A DNA stretch of 64,000 nt from assembly GCA_963920525.1 (NCBI GenBank), contig OY986437.1, forward strand, positions 97,403,175 to 97,467,174, in the 5' to 3' direction. Below the pieces are notes generated by a model. That model saw nothing but the letters and a program-made list of their open reading frames with translations. It was not told the origin of the DNA and did no database searches. Position 1 is the stretch's first letter. The number at the start of each line of letters is the position of its first letter. Below, in pieces: positions 33,518-44,719 of this stretch. The translations under genes were made by a program, and so were the position numbers. This stretch comes from Dichetophora obliterata (Eukaryota > Arthropoda > Insecta > Diptera > Sciomyzidae).

Positions 33518-33580
33518 TAAGTGAAGTTTGTTTGCGAATTTATTTGAATTTTGGTTGTGTTTCGAAGTATTTGATAAAAA

Positions 33581-35358
33581 ATGGATAGAGTTTTACGTGA
33601 AAGAAGCCAGCGAGATGAACTAGAAATGGATTTTGATTTGGAAAGCGAAGCGGGCGAATCTCCGTGCAATAGTGACAATGATTTTGCATTATCAGACGAG
33701 GAGAATGATGAAAGTGAAGTTAGCGTGCATTCGGATGAAGACGACATTGAGCCACTTGAGCAAAATTTAGCAGAAAATAAATATTTTTCAAAAAATAAGA
33801 AAATTGCATATTCATCGCAACCATCTGAAATAAATCGAAGAAATTCATTTCGACGTACAGAAAATTTCAGTTCAAGTAAAAATCTACCCTCTTTGTTTTG
33901 GGTTCATGTTCATTATATGTTTCCTTTTTGTTATAATTCAGGTCCAAAAGTATTAGCAGCTGCTACTATAGTTGATGTTTCGTCTGCATTTCACATGTTC
34001 CTTGAACCGGTTGAGAATACATGATGAATTTATATGGTGTGCGAAAGTACAAAGACGATTGGGAAAACATTGATTTGGACACTCTGCACGCATACTTTGG
34101 ATTGTTGCTGCTTTCTGGTGTGTATGGGTCATACGTTGAATATGTCACTAAACTGTGGAATGACGAAACTGGTCGGCCAATATTTATAGCAACAATGTCT
34201 TTGAAAATGTTCAAGCGTGTCCATGGTTGCATTCGATTTGATGACCGCGATCAACGTATGGCCAACACTGCATCTACAAGTACTTCTGTACGTGACAAAT
34301 TGGCACCGATTCGAAATGTATACGATAAATGGAATCATAATTTGAAAGTTGTATACTCACTAGGAAAAATCATTACCGTAGATGAACAGTTAGTTCCGTA
34401 TCGTGGGCGATGTTCGTTTCGTCATTATATTCCATCCAAGCCGGCGAAATATGGCATCAAAATTTGGGTGCTATGCGACTCAAAAAGCTGGTATGCATAC
34501 AAAACACAAATTTATGTTGGTCGGAATCGTATTGCCACTTCTGAACCTAATCTCGGACGGCGTGTTATTTTGGATTTGGTGGAAGGACTTTCTGACAGAA
34601 ATGTAACGTGTTACAACTTTTTCACTTCGTATAAATTGGCAGAAGATTTACATAAGAATCGCATGACTATTTTGGGAACAATAAGGAAAAATATTACTGA
34701 AATTCCTTCAGTTCTACTCGACATGCATCAAAAGCCAATTTATCATACAGAAGTTGTATATGAACATAAATTGCAAGCAGTTATGTTTTCATATGTTCCT
34801 ATCCGGTACCGATTTGTGACATTGCTCAGTACATACCACAATGTTGTCAGCATAAATGAGAATAGTGAAAAGAAGAAACCTAACATCATTGAAGACTACA
34901 ACAAAACCAAGAGTGGAGTTGATACTATGGATCAAATGGTGGCTACGTATACATGCAAAAGAAAAGTCAATCTGTGGCCAATGGCAGTATTTTGTAACAT
35001 GCTTGATGTTAGTGCGTTGAATGCATTCGTGACGTTCATTGCATTGTTCCCGAATTGGAAAAATTCTAAAACCAACCATAATATTCGTCGTCGCCTTTTT
35101 ATCGAGAAGTTTGGATTGAATCTCGTTGAAAAACAGATCACTTAACGTAAAAAGCAACCTCAAAGTAATGATGCTTCCAGTGTTATTCAAAGAATTCGGG
35201 AGATTCGCCATTTACCAAGTACATCAAAACGAGGCCGATGCTACATCTGCACATATAAAAATAACAAAAATCTTTCTGCTACACACTGTGAAAAGTGTAG
35301 AAATTTCATTTGTGCTGAACATAATTTCAATTTATGCGAAAAATGTACAAATAATTGA
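33581..35358 (+). pseudogene. piggyBac-family transposase relic
   Basis: The ATG at 33581 opens an acidic N-terminal region (DELEMDFDLESEAGESPCNS). A 66-nt GTAAAA...TTCAG segment (33876-33941) may be an intron; it keeps frame either way. A one-base shift near 34020 leads to the catalytic domain: YKDDWENIDLDTLHAYFGLL, TVDEQLVPYRGR, RKVNLWPMAVF preceded by SGVDTMDQM. The second catalytic aspartate block reads CYNFFTS where the family has CDNFFTS, so D is lost to Y. A premature TAA at 35143-35145 is followed in frame by 70 more codons ending in the cysteine-rich zinc domain (CYIC, HCEKC, CEKC) and TGA at 35356. piggyBac enzymes excise at TTAA without scars; this copy is inactive. Confidence 0.92.
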
Positions 35359-38107
35359 CAAAAGTTAAAAATGAAATTTTTTTCTAATATATGTAATATT
35401 CTAATTAATTTCATTCTAAATCTACCTTTATGAAGTTCAAATGTATTAATATGATAGTTAACAATGTAATAAACAGAAAAAAATCACAAAACATAAATGG
35501 TTGTTAATTTTTTTTTAGCTTTTTTAAAATTAAAAATATTATTATAATATTTGTGTTAATAAGGTTATAGTATAACCTTATACACCTTGATAGGGTAAAG
35601 TGCACCCCTATAGCACCCTTTTTTTAATAACTTTTCATGCCCGATCCGAATATCACCCAGGAAACACAAATTGTTTTACCTCCATACAAATCAACTCTGT
35701 CTAACATACATACATACATACTAAAAATCAAACAAACATACTGAAAAGGTCATTGACATTTATAAATTTCAAAAATTCACAACTGAAGTAAATTTATTAC
35801 CTCATTTAATAAAAGTTTTGGTGTGAGTTCTGTAGCTCATATCCTAGAGCGATTGATTTATAACCACATGGTATTGAGTTCAAGCCTCAACAATTTGGGC
35901 GGATATTTTGTTATTTTTTATGAAACAAATATAAATTTTGAAAAATTCACCACTGAGGGTAAAAAAAAATTTTAAAAATAAGTTAATTTAATATATTTTT
36001 ATATATTTTATAAGAATTTAGTTTCATTTATTGCTTGCTATTTAGAATATATTTCTTTATGAGTTCTGCTTTATAACCACAAGGTTGTGAGTTCGAGCCT
36101 CAAAAATGTCAATGGATTTTTTCCGGTTTTTTTTGTTTCATTTTTAATATTTATAGAACTATTGCGGTTTCTTTAACAAATTGAGCAATCATATAAAAAA
36201 TTACTAGCGGTCCAAGGGAGATCCTAGGGTCTAACCGATTCCTACCATTTTTAGTATGTTTTTATTACTCTATTTGCCTAGCCTATCTACATTTTTTCGT
36301 TAAGATAGGCCAAATTTTGTATGAATCTCCCATACAAAATCTTGTAAAAACTTAATAGGGGTGGGTACCCTTAGGGCCTAACATTTTTTATCCATTTATA
36401 GCATACATCTAGTACCCTTTTTTTCTAGCCTTCTAACTGAGTTTCGTTTAGATCGGTTTTCTTTTGTATGCAACTCCCATACAACCCCTAAGGATGGACG
36501 GACCGACTTAAACCATTTTAACACATTTTCTTAGTTTGCAAAAACTAAGCAAGTATACAAAATTTCATGATCATAAGAGCAAAAAATATACTTTTTTAGA
36601 TTTATATTTGAGTTTAATGCCAAAAAAGTTCATGAAGAAACAGGTTGCAACAAGTTATTAACTGAACATATAGAGCCATAATCTCCAAAAAAGTGTTGTG
36701 ACTCATAAAGGGATGCCAATTTTTGGAGTTTTTTCTATTCCGGAATTTTCGGGATCCGGGATCCTTCCGAAATTCAAGAAGTTTTTATTTCGTTATTTTT
36801 TTGCCAAACAGTGCAACACATTCACTTCTATTTTATTATAGTACATATTCTGTATCAAATTGATATAACAAAGAAGTACGATTTGTACCAATTCAACAAC
36901 AACAAAAAACCAAACATAAATTGTGACAATCATATTTCCTCTGTAATTTATAACACAGTTTTTGTAATACATTTAAAAATACATAATATGTATTATTTTG
37001 TTCAGCAGTAACTGCCTTCATAAAATTATATTAAATCACTATTTAAACAATTCAATTCTTTAATCAATTCCTCTTATAATACAGTTTCTACAGCGCTTAA
37101 AACCTGGTGCGCTAGAGCAAATTTAACCAAGCAGAGTAACTTTAAACACGTTTTTCTCGAAACATAATTTTTCAAAACTGGCTACACTACTGCAAACAAA
37201 CTAATCGACCAATTAAATTTTTTCTTAATCTGTCTGTATTGTAATTCTACACATCTTTTACAAAAATGAGCGTCTTCGGAAAATTTGTCTTGGTTTTACA
37301 CGCAAAAATATAGTGAAAAAAATGTAAATTTTTTCCACTTTTCTTCCACGCCTCGTAGTTTTCTTAATTTTCCATTTTGGTAAAAGGTGTGCATTCAAGA
37401 GTCTTTTTTCGAAAGCGTTTTATTTTCAGACGATTTGGAAACGCTGATGATGTAAAATTAACATGCAAATTACATTTTTTGTGTTGGTAATAAAATTTTT
37501 TAGAAAAACTCTTCTAAAATATGCCTTAATTTTAAGCGCTTTGGCCTAAAACTTCCTTTTAATTATATGCTATAGTACATTTAAATTAAAATAAAAAAAG
37601 TCAATACATTTAAGTAAAAAATAAATACAGCATCCTTTTTATTCAGAGCTCAGCAAAATTATTACTTTTTTGATCACAATACGATTTTTAAGGTTATACG
37701 CCTGAGGCTACGCCTCATCGCTTGTTAGATCGATCATTGATCCTTAAAAGGGGGATATTTGTGATGGTAGTTTGAAAAATTTTATAAGTTTTTAAAAAAT
37801 TGTTTTCAACAATCCCAGGATTCGAATTGAATAATCCCAGGATATTCGGGTCTTAAGAAAGATTGGGATCCCGAGACTCATATCACAATTTTGTATCTCC
37901 AGAAATTATTTTGTAATTATGTATTATGCATTGCAGCACAGTAATATATTTAACTAGTAAACCAGATTACCTAGATACCAAGATTTTATTTTAAGCTATT
38001 GAATAGATTTTTAACTGATCAAAATTGAAATGAAATTAATTTTTGCCTTTTTGCAGTATACGCGGTGTTGCACGCGCAATGACGATATAATGTTAGCATT
38101 AGGGTGG
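35359..38107. other. non-coding stretch with tRNA-like remnants and G/C islands
   Basis: No gene recognised. It contains a tRNA-like remnant at 35824-35905, a partial copy at 36055-36105, and two GGGATCC-type islands (36735-36770, 37800-37885). A conserved-looking pair of segments, GGTCTAACCGATTCCTACC (36229) and GGGCCTAACATTTTTTATCC (36372), suggests an old tandem duplication. The phrase AACTTTAAACACGTTTTTCT (37138) recurs at 54376. Confidence 0.5.
35824..35905 (+). repeat. tRNA-like remnant, possibly tRNA-Ile(UAU)-derived SINE head
   Basis: GTAGCTCATATCCTAGAGCG resembles a tRNA D arm and A box, GATTTATAACC an anticodon loop with TAT, and GAGTTCAAGCCTC a T arm and B box. The acceptor stem does not pair, so it is not a functional tRNA gene. 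A second partial copy at 36055-36105 has TTTATAACCACAAGGTTGTGAG and TTCGAGCCTC. A tRNA-derived SINE family is the likeliest reading. Confidence 0.45.
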
Positions 38108-38300
38108 GGCGATTTGAACATCAAAATGGGCCCTTCGCGTTTCTGATTTTTGGGATTGTACTGAGCAAAAAAGTCCACTAGACCATACGTCTAAGGTGCA
38201 AATCGAGCTTTCAGATTTTGACTTGCAGTTTTTTCTCAGACGTTTTTGTCACGTTCAGTACAATCCCAAGAATCAGAAATGCGAAGCGCTCATTAACACT
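38108..38300. repeat. 33-bp inverted repeat, MITE-like
   Basis: TTCGCGTTTCTGATTTTTGG followed by GATTGTACTGA (38140-38171) is mirrored at 38254-38286 (TCAGTACAATCCCAAGAATC then AGAAATGCGAA) with two mismatches. TAGGGTGGGGCGATTTG at 38109 resembles a recurrent insect repeat start. The full borders are not clear. Confidence 0.6.
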
Positions 38301-39222
38301 TTTTTCCTTCCATAAAAGCTAGTAAGCATATTTAATTTCATATCCAAATTTATTTTATTCTTACAGGAGTAAGAATATTTCTTGATTTCCAGTTGAAAAA
38401 TGCTTGAACAAATGAAACAAATGTTTCATAACCAGTTTCCAATTTCTTATTAAAGTTTTCTGCAAATTTTTAAAAATTAAAAAACTTCCGACCAACTGCT
38501 TATAAATCTTTTTCCAACTGCAAGAAATCATTCCAGTACCACTTTGATATTGAATATATCAATTCATAGTTTTAGCTGTGAAAATATTAAAGATTATTCA
38601 TCAGTATAACAGTTTCAGAGCTTTTATCTTTATTTTTAGGCATATGCTGAAATTAAGAAGAGAAAAATCAACATAACAACAGCAATTATATGCAAACTTT
38701 AACTCGCTATAACTTAAAAAATATAAATTTTTAAGAAATAAAAAGTCAAGTTTGCACATCTACAGGTCCAAACCTACCAAACCATTTTAAATTTATTAAG
38801 ATTGGACTTCTATTTAAAAAGCCTTACGCCGTACAAAATTTGCGTTTGCTTAATATACATAAGATTCAATTCCAAGGCCGGCATATTTAAAACAGAATCG
38901 ACAATCAAATATAATAAACACTGACGCCAGTTGGGCGATCAGTTTTCATTTTAAAGAGCAAGTGTTATTTAAAACATAGCAGAAATAAACCAACAAAGCA
39001 ATTTACTTCTGTGCAGCCGGCGTAAAAATGCTAACGATGCATTTTTTGGCATAGGGCAGTTAAAGCAGATGTAAATTAATTTAAATAATATTTTATTTTT
39101 GGTTTCAGCACAGTTGGAAATATGATCCAATTTTCCCATGCTGTTTGTGCGCTTGTCGGCTCAAGTTGGCATTATTAAATAAGTATGTATATGTATGAGT
39201 ATGTTTTAAAAAAAGAATTAAT
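38301..39222. other. non-coding stretch
   Basis: Nothing recognised; AT-rich, no inverted repeat or protein signal. Confidence 0.45.
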
Positions 39223-39725
39223 TGTAAGGTACTAGTGAAAAACTAGCTTAAGAACTTAATAATGAAGTTAAACTAAAACAAATTATAGTGCAAGATGCGG
39301 AAGGCAATCTTGCACAAACGCTAAGTACACCGACTTTATCAATTAGTAGATTTAAGTATGTATGTAAAATTAAGAAGAAGAAGAAGAAGAAGAGAGACCA
39401 GATAGGTTATAAATATCTAGTCCCCGCTAAAATAAAGAGTCAGTCAGTCAGTGAGTCGTTCAGTCTAACAGTCCAATGCAGTCGAAGTTCAGTTCAGTTC
39501 AGTGGAATCCGACCAGCAGTTAGCAAGCAGGAGCTTCCTTGGATCGACCAATGATAAAAGGTAGTATGACCACTCCTAACGCCTGAATGCACCTTAGGGT
39601 AACGGCGTAACGAGAGGTTTTTTGTATAGAGGCAAGTGGGGCTCTTAAGCGCCAGCCACCGAAGTCAGGAATTGTGTCGCTCGGCGACGATAAGAATCTA
39701 CGCGTATCCTCACGGGAGGATACAA
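39223..39725 (+). repeat. possible solo LTR or promoter-bearing repeat
   Basis: A segment bounded by TGTAAGG and ATACAACA contains a (AAG)n tract (39370-39394), a TATA-like GGTTATAAATATC at 39405, then AATAAA at 39430 and a run of AGTC/AGTTC short repeats (39437-39500). TATA box, AATAAA and a GC-richer stretch in this order are what an insect LTR looks like. No internal retroviral-type gene is adjacent and no target duplication was confirmed, so this is tentative. Confidence 0.35.
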
Positions 39726-41893
39726 CAAAAAAAAAAAAAAGCTACAAAAACAAAATTTTACAAGAGAAGCTATTTTTTAGTTTTGTCTGCATAAGCAGTA
39801 TTTGTAAACTCGATTTTTGTGATGGGTATAACTTAAGAACGGTTTAAGTTAGAGATCTAAAATGCTGGGAATTGATTGCTTTGTTAGAGTACTATTGTAT
39901 TTCTTTCAAAAGTTAATTTCGGATTTCATGGCGCTTAGAATTTTTTGGCGATTGTGACTCGATATGTTATATTGAATTATTTAAAAATTATGAATGTGTG
40001 TTGCTGATTGCTGATAAAATCACTATTCCTATATTCTGAAAACATGACAGGGCTTTTCTAAATAATTTTTCCTTCAGTTATCTTTCATAATGGGTAATTC
40101 TGTACTCTTAAAGCAAATGCCAAAGAATTAGATGCGTACTTATGAATCTCTCACAAAGAAAAGATAAAATATTAAAGGTCTAAAAACTCTAATAGTTTCG
40201 AGCTAGAAAATGTATTTAATATAATGACAAAATAAGAAATATTCATTACCATATCGGAGAAAATATTGTCTTCACATCCGAAATGATGCAATACAAAACA
40301 TAACAAAGGTGTTCCCAGAAGTAGACAAGTTACTCAAATTCAACGGATGACACGTACTAACGGACGACCACCTACGTTTTCAGGGGACATACATACATTT
40401 TTAGAATTAAAAAAAAAATAGAAAACATTATCGAGAGAAATATCGACACAAACACAAATACACACATGGAAGAATTTGGGTTCATGCATGAGACCATTTT
40501 ATTTGTTGTATTTTTTTTTTGTTGTTATTTTTCCATGGAGTGACCATATCACGTGCTCACAAAACGTTGCTTGTATTCCTAACAACCCAAGTGACACAGA
40601 CGATTTCAGTGTTTCTTAAACGATGGTTTTTTTTTTCTTTACTGCTGGCTGTACAGTGATTTGTGTAGAAACTCCCAACGTAGGTGACAAGAAGCATGGC
40701 TTTTTTAACGTTTTAGATGTTTTTTTTTGAGTTTTCGGTTTAGGGGGAAAAAATGGGTGCAAAGTTTTTGGCATGTGCGTGATAACATTTTCATTGTTTT
40801 TGTTTTTGTCGCTACTCTGGTGGGTACATCACACAAGTTTTTAAATTTTCTCACAATTTTTTAAACATTTTCTTGGTATTTCTTTTATGGTTAAATAAAA
40901 AAATGTTGATATTTTATGATGAGACAAAATTGTGCCCAATGGAAATGCTTGCTTGGTATGTTTAAATATTAAAGTAGTTAAAGCAAACAAATTTAAAAGT
41001 TAAACAACAACAAAAATGCCGCACATAAAATGGCTTAGTGTGTATAAGTGGTTAAATGTATGTCAGCTATTTCGGAACGGAATTGTTTTGGGAAACGGGC
41101 TCTTATGCAAATTTATGGAAAATTAGAAAAGTTTTGTAATTGAATAGATTTTGAACAAACTCTTTAAAGTATGTTCTGCAAAAACATTTCAAAGATGTAA
41201 ATAAAATTGCTCATTGCTGAGCTTTTAAGTGACTGAAACTTTGAACGCAACACTGGCAGGAATTTAATTTAAATTTTTTTCGGTAACCACGCGACATCAT
41301 TGAAAATCTCATTAAATTACCTTTAAACACTGATAGCAATTTACAAATATTTGCCAAACTTTCAGATCCATTCAGTACAAAGCCAAAATCCTGACAGTTT
41401 TGTATTCGAACTTCATTACAAAAACACACGAATTTAACATTATTTGTGTTCAACTTTTCAGTCTATTTTTAGTCGTTGCTCACAAAGTTCTACAAATCAG
41501 GAACGTAGCCAGAATTGTACAACCTAGTAAAGAATTATCTTCGACTAGGCCGAAGATAAAATACTCCCAGAGCCGTATTTTATTATCCCAGCGGTTAAAA
41601 TAGGCCCAAAACAATACATTCTCTCAAGCCTGAGCGGTAATGGTAAGGCCTGAGTATTCAACACATTACTTGATTTAATTTTTTCATTTAGATGTCATAC
41701 TTACGTAACATCTGCTTTTGTATAGCGTTCACTCAGGCGTGAATATCCCCAAGAATATTCCTCCGAAAATTCAGGCCCCACGGAATGCTAAAAAATCAGG
41801 CCTTCAGGTATTGAATACTCTGGAGATAATATTTAAATCAGGTAAATATATATAAATTACAAATAAAATAATATAACATATTATTGCATATAA
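39726..41893. other. non-coding stretch
   Basis: No gene recognised. A head fragment of the 1876-3292 repeat family (AATTATCTTCGACTAGGCCG) lies at 41530-41555. Repeated CAGGCCT / AGGCCTGA words occur at 41645-41810. Confidence 0.5.
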
Positions 41894-42173
41894 CCCATCT
41901 AGCATTTGGAAGATTGTTTGGCAAGCACGATTAATAGGCGATTCTTATTTTGATCATCTAGAAGATTAGTGGAGGAGATACAAAAACAAAATACATGAAC
42001 ATTAATTTAGGTTCGCGCAGAAGGCGAGTATACGATTCTTCGCAGCAATCGTTTTTTAAATCAACAATAAATTTTGAATAAAAATAAGTAAGCCTTGCTT
42101 TTTTTTGTATTCAAAATACAAATTTTTTAAAAAGTGTTCTGCAAAGTTGTGCAAAAAAACGTATTAATACATA

Positions 42174-43262
42174 ATGGACCAACAAATTTTGTTCAATAAT
42201 GGTAAGATATTTTAAATTTCGAAGCAATGTTCAGTTCAATGATTACATTCAAATACGGTGTGTACCTAATCGCAATATGTGGCATTGAAATATTCAGCCC
42301 TATCGGGAAAAATTGTTCACGCGGAATCCGAATATGAAAATTTTTAATGCAAATTTGTTTATCAACCATAGATGAACAAATTTGCTTAAAAATTTTTTAA
42401 AATGTTCTTAAGTTTTATCTTAAAAGTGCAAACTCCCTTTTCCGAATCCGCGTGATAAATTATTCCCGATAGGGCTGATTAACACTACAATGCAGAAATA
42501 ACATCAAATTAACTAAAACTTTTTTTCTAAAATTCTTGTGAATCACGTTATTTTTTTCATATACCGAACTTTTGATTTGTATAATTCCACTCAACATTGA
42601 TACAGACTATATTGTAAAAATAATAAATTAAGTTGATTTCTTTCATTTTTTGCAGACTCATCTATTAGCGGTAATCAAATTGTTGAATTTATTGATATTA
42701 GAAATATAAGTATGTATCTTTGTACATTTTTCTCTTGAGATGTATAGTATCAAAACACTTTTTTACTTCTTTTCGATAGTAAACTTAATTATTAAAATCA
42801 TATCTACTAATTAACCAAAACAAAATTACATTTGCACTTTGTTTTAAGATTTGGAAAAAAAAATGTATATTGTACGGCTTAGCTAGTAAACAAGTTAACT
42901 GTTTTGATTTTATTACCCTTACATCGTATTTTTGAAATTGTTTTATATTTTATTTTTTATGTGTCTATTAAACAGATGAGTGCGACAACTCCGACGCTGG
43001 TGGATCAATTTTAGACGTTTTAAAAGAACTTAAGTATTTTAAGAAGATTGTTGAACGACATACAAATATGATTGGAATGCTAACTGAGGATGTTGTTACA
43101 ATTAAAAATGAAGTTCGGCTATTGAAATTCAATGCAGTCAATGAGGCAGCCACGGATTTACTTCCGCTTCACGTGAAATGGCCTTACAGGAAAATAAATA
43201 GAAATTGGCCCATTATCATAGTCAAAATAAAGTCGACTTTAAATTTAGTGCAAGCTTTTTGA
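42174..43262 (+). pseudogene. three-exon gene fragment, coiled-coil-like, truncated by a MITE
   Basis: Exon 1 is 42174-42201 (starts MDQQILFNN), exon 2 is 42656-42709 and exon 3 starts at 42976. Donors GTAAGA and GTATGT and acceptors TGCAG and AACAG keep phase 1 at both junctions and the frame stays open throughout. Exon 3 has LDVLKELKYFKKIVERH and MLTEDVVTIKNEVRLLKFNA, a heptad-like helical region, then LLPLHVKWPYR. This resembles the coiled coil just ahead of the domain in DUF4806-type insect proteins, from memory. At 43204 the frame runs into a MITE and stops at about 43262 with residues encoded by the MITE. No further exon was seen. It may be a captured host gene fragment or a second gene of a DNA transposon. 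Confidence 0.6.
42295..42477. mobile_element. 183-bp MITE in intron 1 of the gene fragment
   Basis: CAGCCCTATCGGGAA at both ends continues to a shared TCACGCGGA, giving about 36 bp of terminal repeat. An inner pair, AAAATTTTTAATGCAAATTT with AAATTTGCTTAAAAATTTT, forms a second stem. The short ATT on each side may be part of a target duplication. No coding capacity. Confidence 0.75.
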
Positions 43263-43345
43263 CAACATATTATATTGAAAAACTGTCAAAAATGCTCATA
43301 CTAAATTTAAAGCCGACTTTATTTTGACTATGACAACGGGCCAAT
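43204..43345. mobile_element. 142-bp MITE truncating the gene fragment
   Basis: Arms of 46 bp with three mismatches: ATTGGCCCATTATCATAGTC and then AAAATAAAGTCGACTTTAAA on the left are mirrored on the right (ending GGGCCAAT). The loop is about 50 bp. It begins inside the open frame of the preceding exon. Confidence 0.8.
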
Positions 43346-44719
43346 ATCTTTTGTATTACATTAAAAAATAATTTAACCGCTTATTTCATTTACTGAACCT
43401 TGTTTTAATAACATCAACATATTATTAAAGTTATCATACATAAAATATTTTTATTGTTTTATAAAATGTTTGCAATAATTCAATCCTCTGTTATATCTGG
43501 CAGATGGCGAAACTCTTCATTATTTCAGTTTGGTTTTTGCTTTTTTTTATTTATATATACATAATTATTTATTTAACAATAGATTAAACAATATTTCATA
43601 TGTGATAAAATAAAAAATAAAACAAGTAAACATAAAAATAAAAAAAAACTATTTAAATTCGTTGTTTTACTTTATAAAACCTATAAAAAATAACCGTATT
43701 TATGAGTCTTTTACGTTTCGCATATAACGCTTCCAAGCGAGTCTACTATAATTCCTAAAAGCGATTTATAATAAAATCTTCTTGGCGAACCGTAGTTGAT
43801 TTTACGTAGAGAATCGCAAACGAATCCTCTTGGCGCGCCGCAGATGCAACTTTTAGACGCAGCGCAGAGGTTTTATATTGAAGATTCGTCTAAGTTGAAC
43901 AGTTTCATACAAAGAATGGAACTTCCGCGATCAGAATTCGACATCGTAGGCGATCAGATAGATCCTGTGGGCGAATCGTATAAGATTCTTTCGCGATTGT
44001 AAATGCTAGCTGGGAAATAATATTATTTAATATAATATATATTCAATATTTTTTGCATTTAAATATTTTTCATTAAATTATTGTATATCATTTTTCCAAC
44101 GTTCTCTCAATTTTTTATTTTTCAAAATGAAAAATTACGCGTCAACTACTTCGCATTGTTAGATTTTTATTGAAATTTCCCAAAGTTATTTGTCTTCTAA
44201 ATTCAACCGTCGCAAATACGAAGCAAATTCAGTCTCGGGCTAGCTGAAAGCACTCAAAAATGATTGACAGCATTACACCTTCGCTTCTAAACTCAGGGGC
44301 CTCTTCCGGTCTGAGTTTGAAACAAAACAAAATTTTCACAGATTGGACAATTTCAGGGAAATTTTCAGTAAGCTTGAATGGTAATGCTTATTCTTAAATC
44401 AGTAATGATATCATTCCTGAATTTTCAAAGCAAAATAGATCTTATTTCACACAAGATTTCATCAGGCATTGAAATTGCTGACCGCTGGGATATTCAAAGA
44501 TTTGAATGTTCTGATTTTTTGATGACGTCACTTTTATAAGAAGTGAATTTTATCAAATTATTTCAAATTTGAAGCATACACTATTTTGCTTAGACTTAAC
44601 GAACGCTCAGGGGATGCCCCTTATAAATGAGTAAGGATTGTGTTGATTCGGAAGATGGGTGATAGTTAGTTGGAGTGTGGATAAATGGTCGAAGAAGATT
44701 TTTGCAGAAGAAGAGAATT

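Larger units (their letters stand above)
31784..35358 (+). mobile_element. piggyBac-type transposon, left end and gene, right end not found
   Basis: TTAA at 31780-31783 is followed by CCCTCATCGGTCCCCTGTAT, a piggyBac-style terminus. A second ATCGGTCCCTG...GCGCGCATACAC phrase at 31970-32003 looks like a subterminal repeat. The leader is interrupted by a Tc1 element at 32099-33517, and the transposase relic occupies 33581-35358. I did not find the matching GGGTTAA end downstream, so the right side is lost or eroded and the stated end is only the end of the gene. Confidence 0.7.
41894..44014. mobile_element. candidate 2.1-kb inverted-repeat element carrying a gene fragment
   Basis: The left end CCCATCTAGCATTT and the right end, on the other strand CCCAGCTAGCATTT, match at 13 of 14 positions. 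Subterminal DNA on both sides is rich in GCGATTC/GAATCGC-like words (41937, 42032, 43812, 43970, 43990). Between them lie three spliced exons (42174-43262) and two small nested MITEs. I found no clear target duplication, so the claim that the two ends belong to one element is inference from the shared terminus and symmetric motifs. Confidence 0.5.

Noticed and set aside
33876..33941. Certain intron in the piggyBac relic
   Set aside because: GT and AG are well placed but the 66-nt segment has no stop and keeps frame, so splicing cannot be decided from sequence.
35824..35905. Functional tRNA-Ile(UAU) gene
   Set aside because: D-arm, anticodon and T-arm-like words are present, but the acceptor stem does not pair; kept only as a tRNA-derived remnant.
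39223..39725. Confident LTR retrotransposon call
   Set aside because: TATA and AATAAA order fit an LTR, but there is no second LTR, primer site or gag-pol remnant, so it is listed only as tentative.
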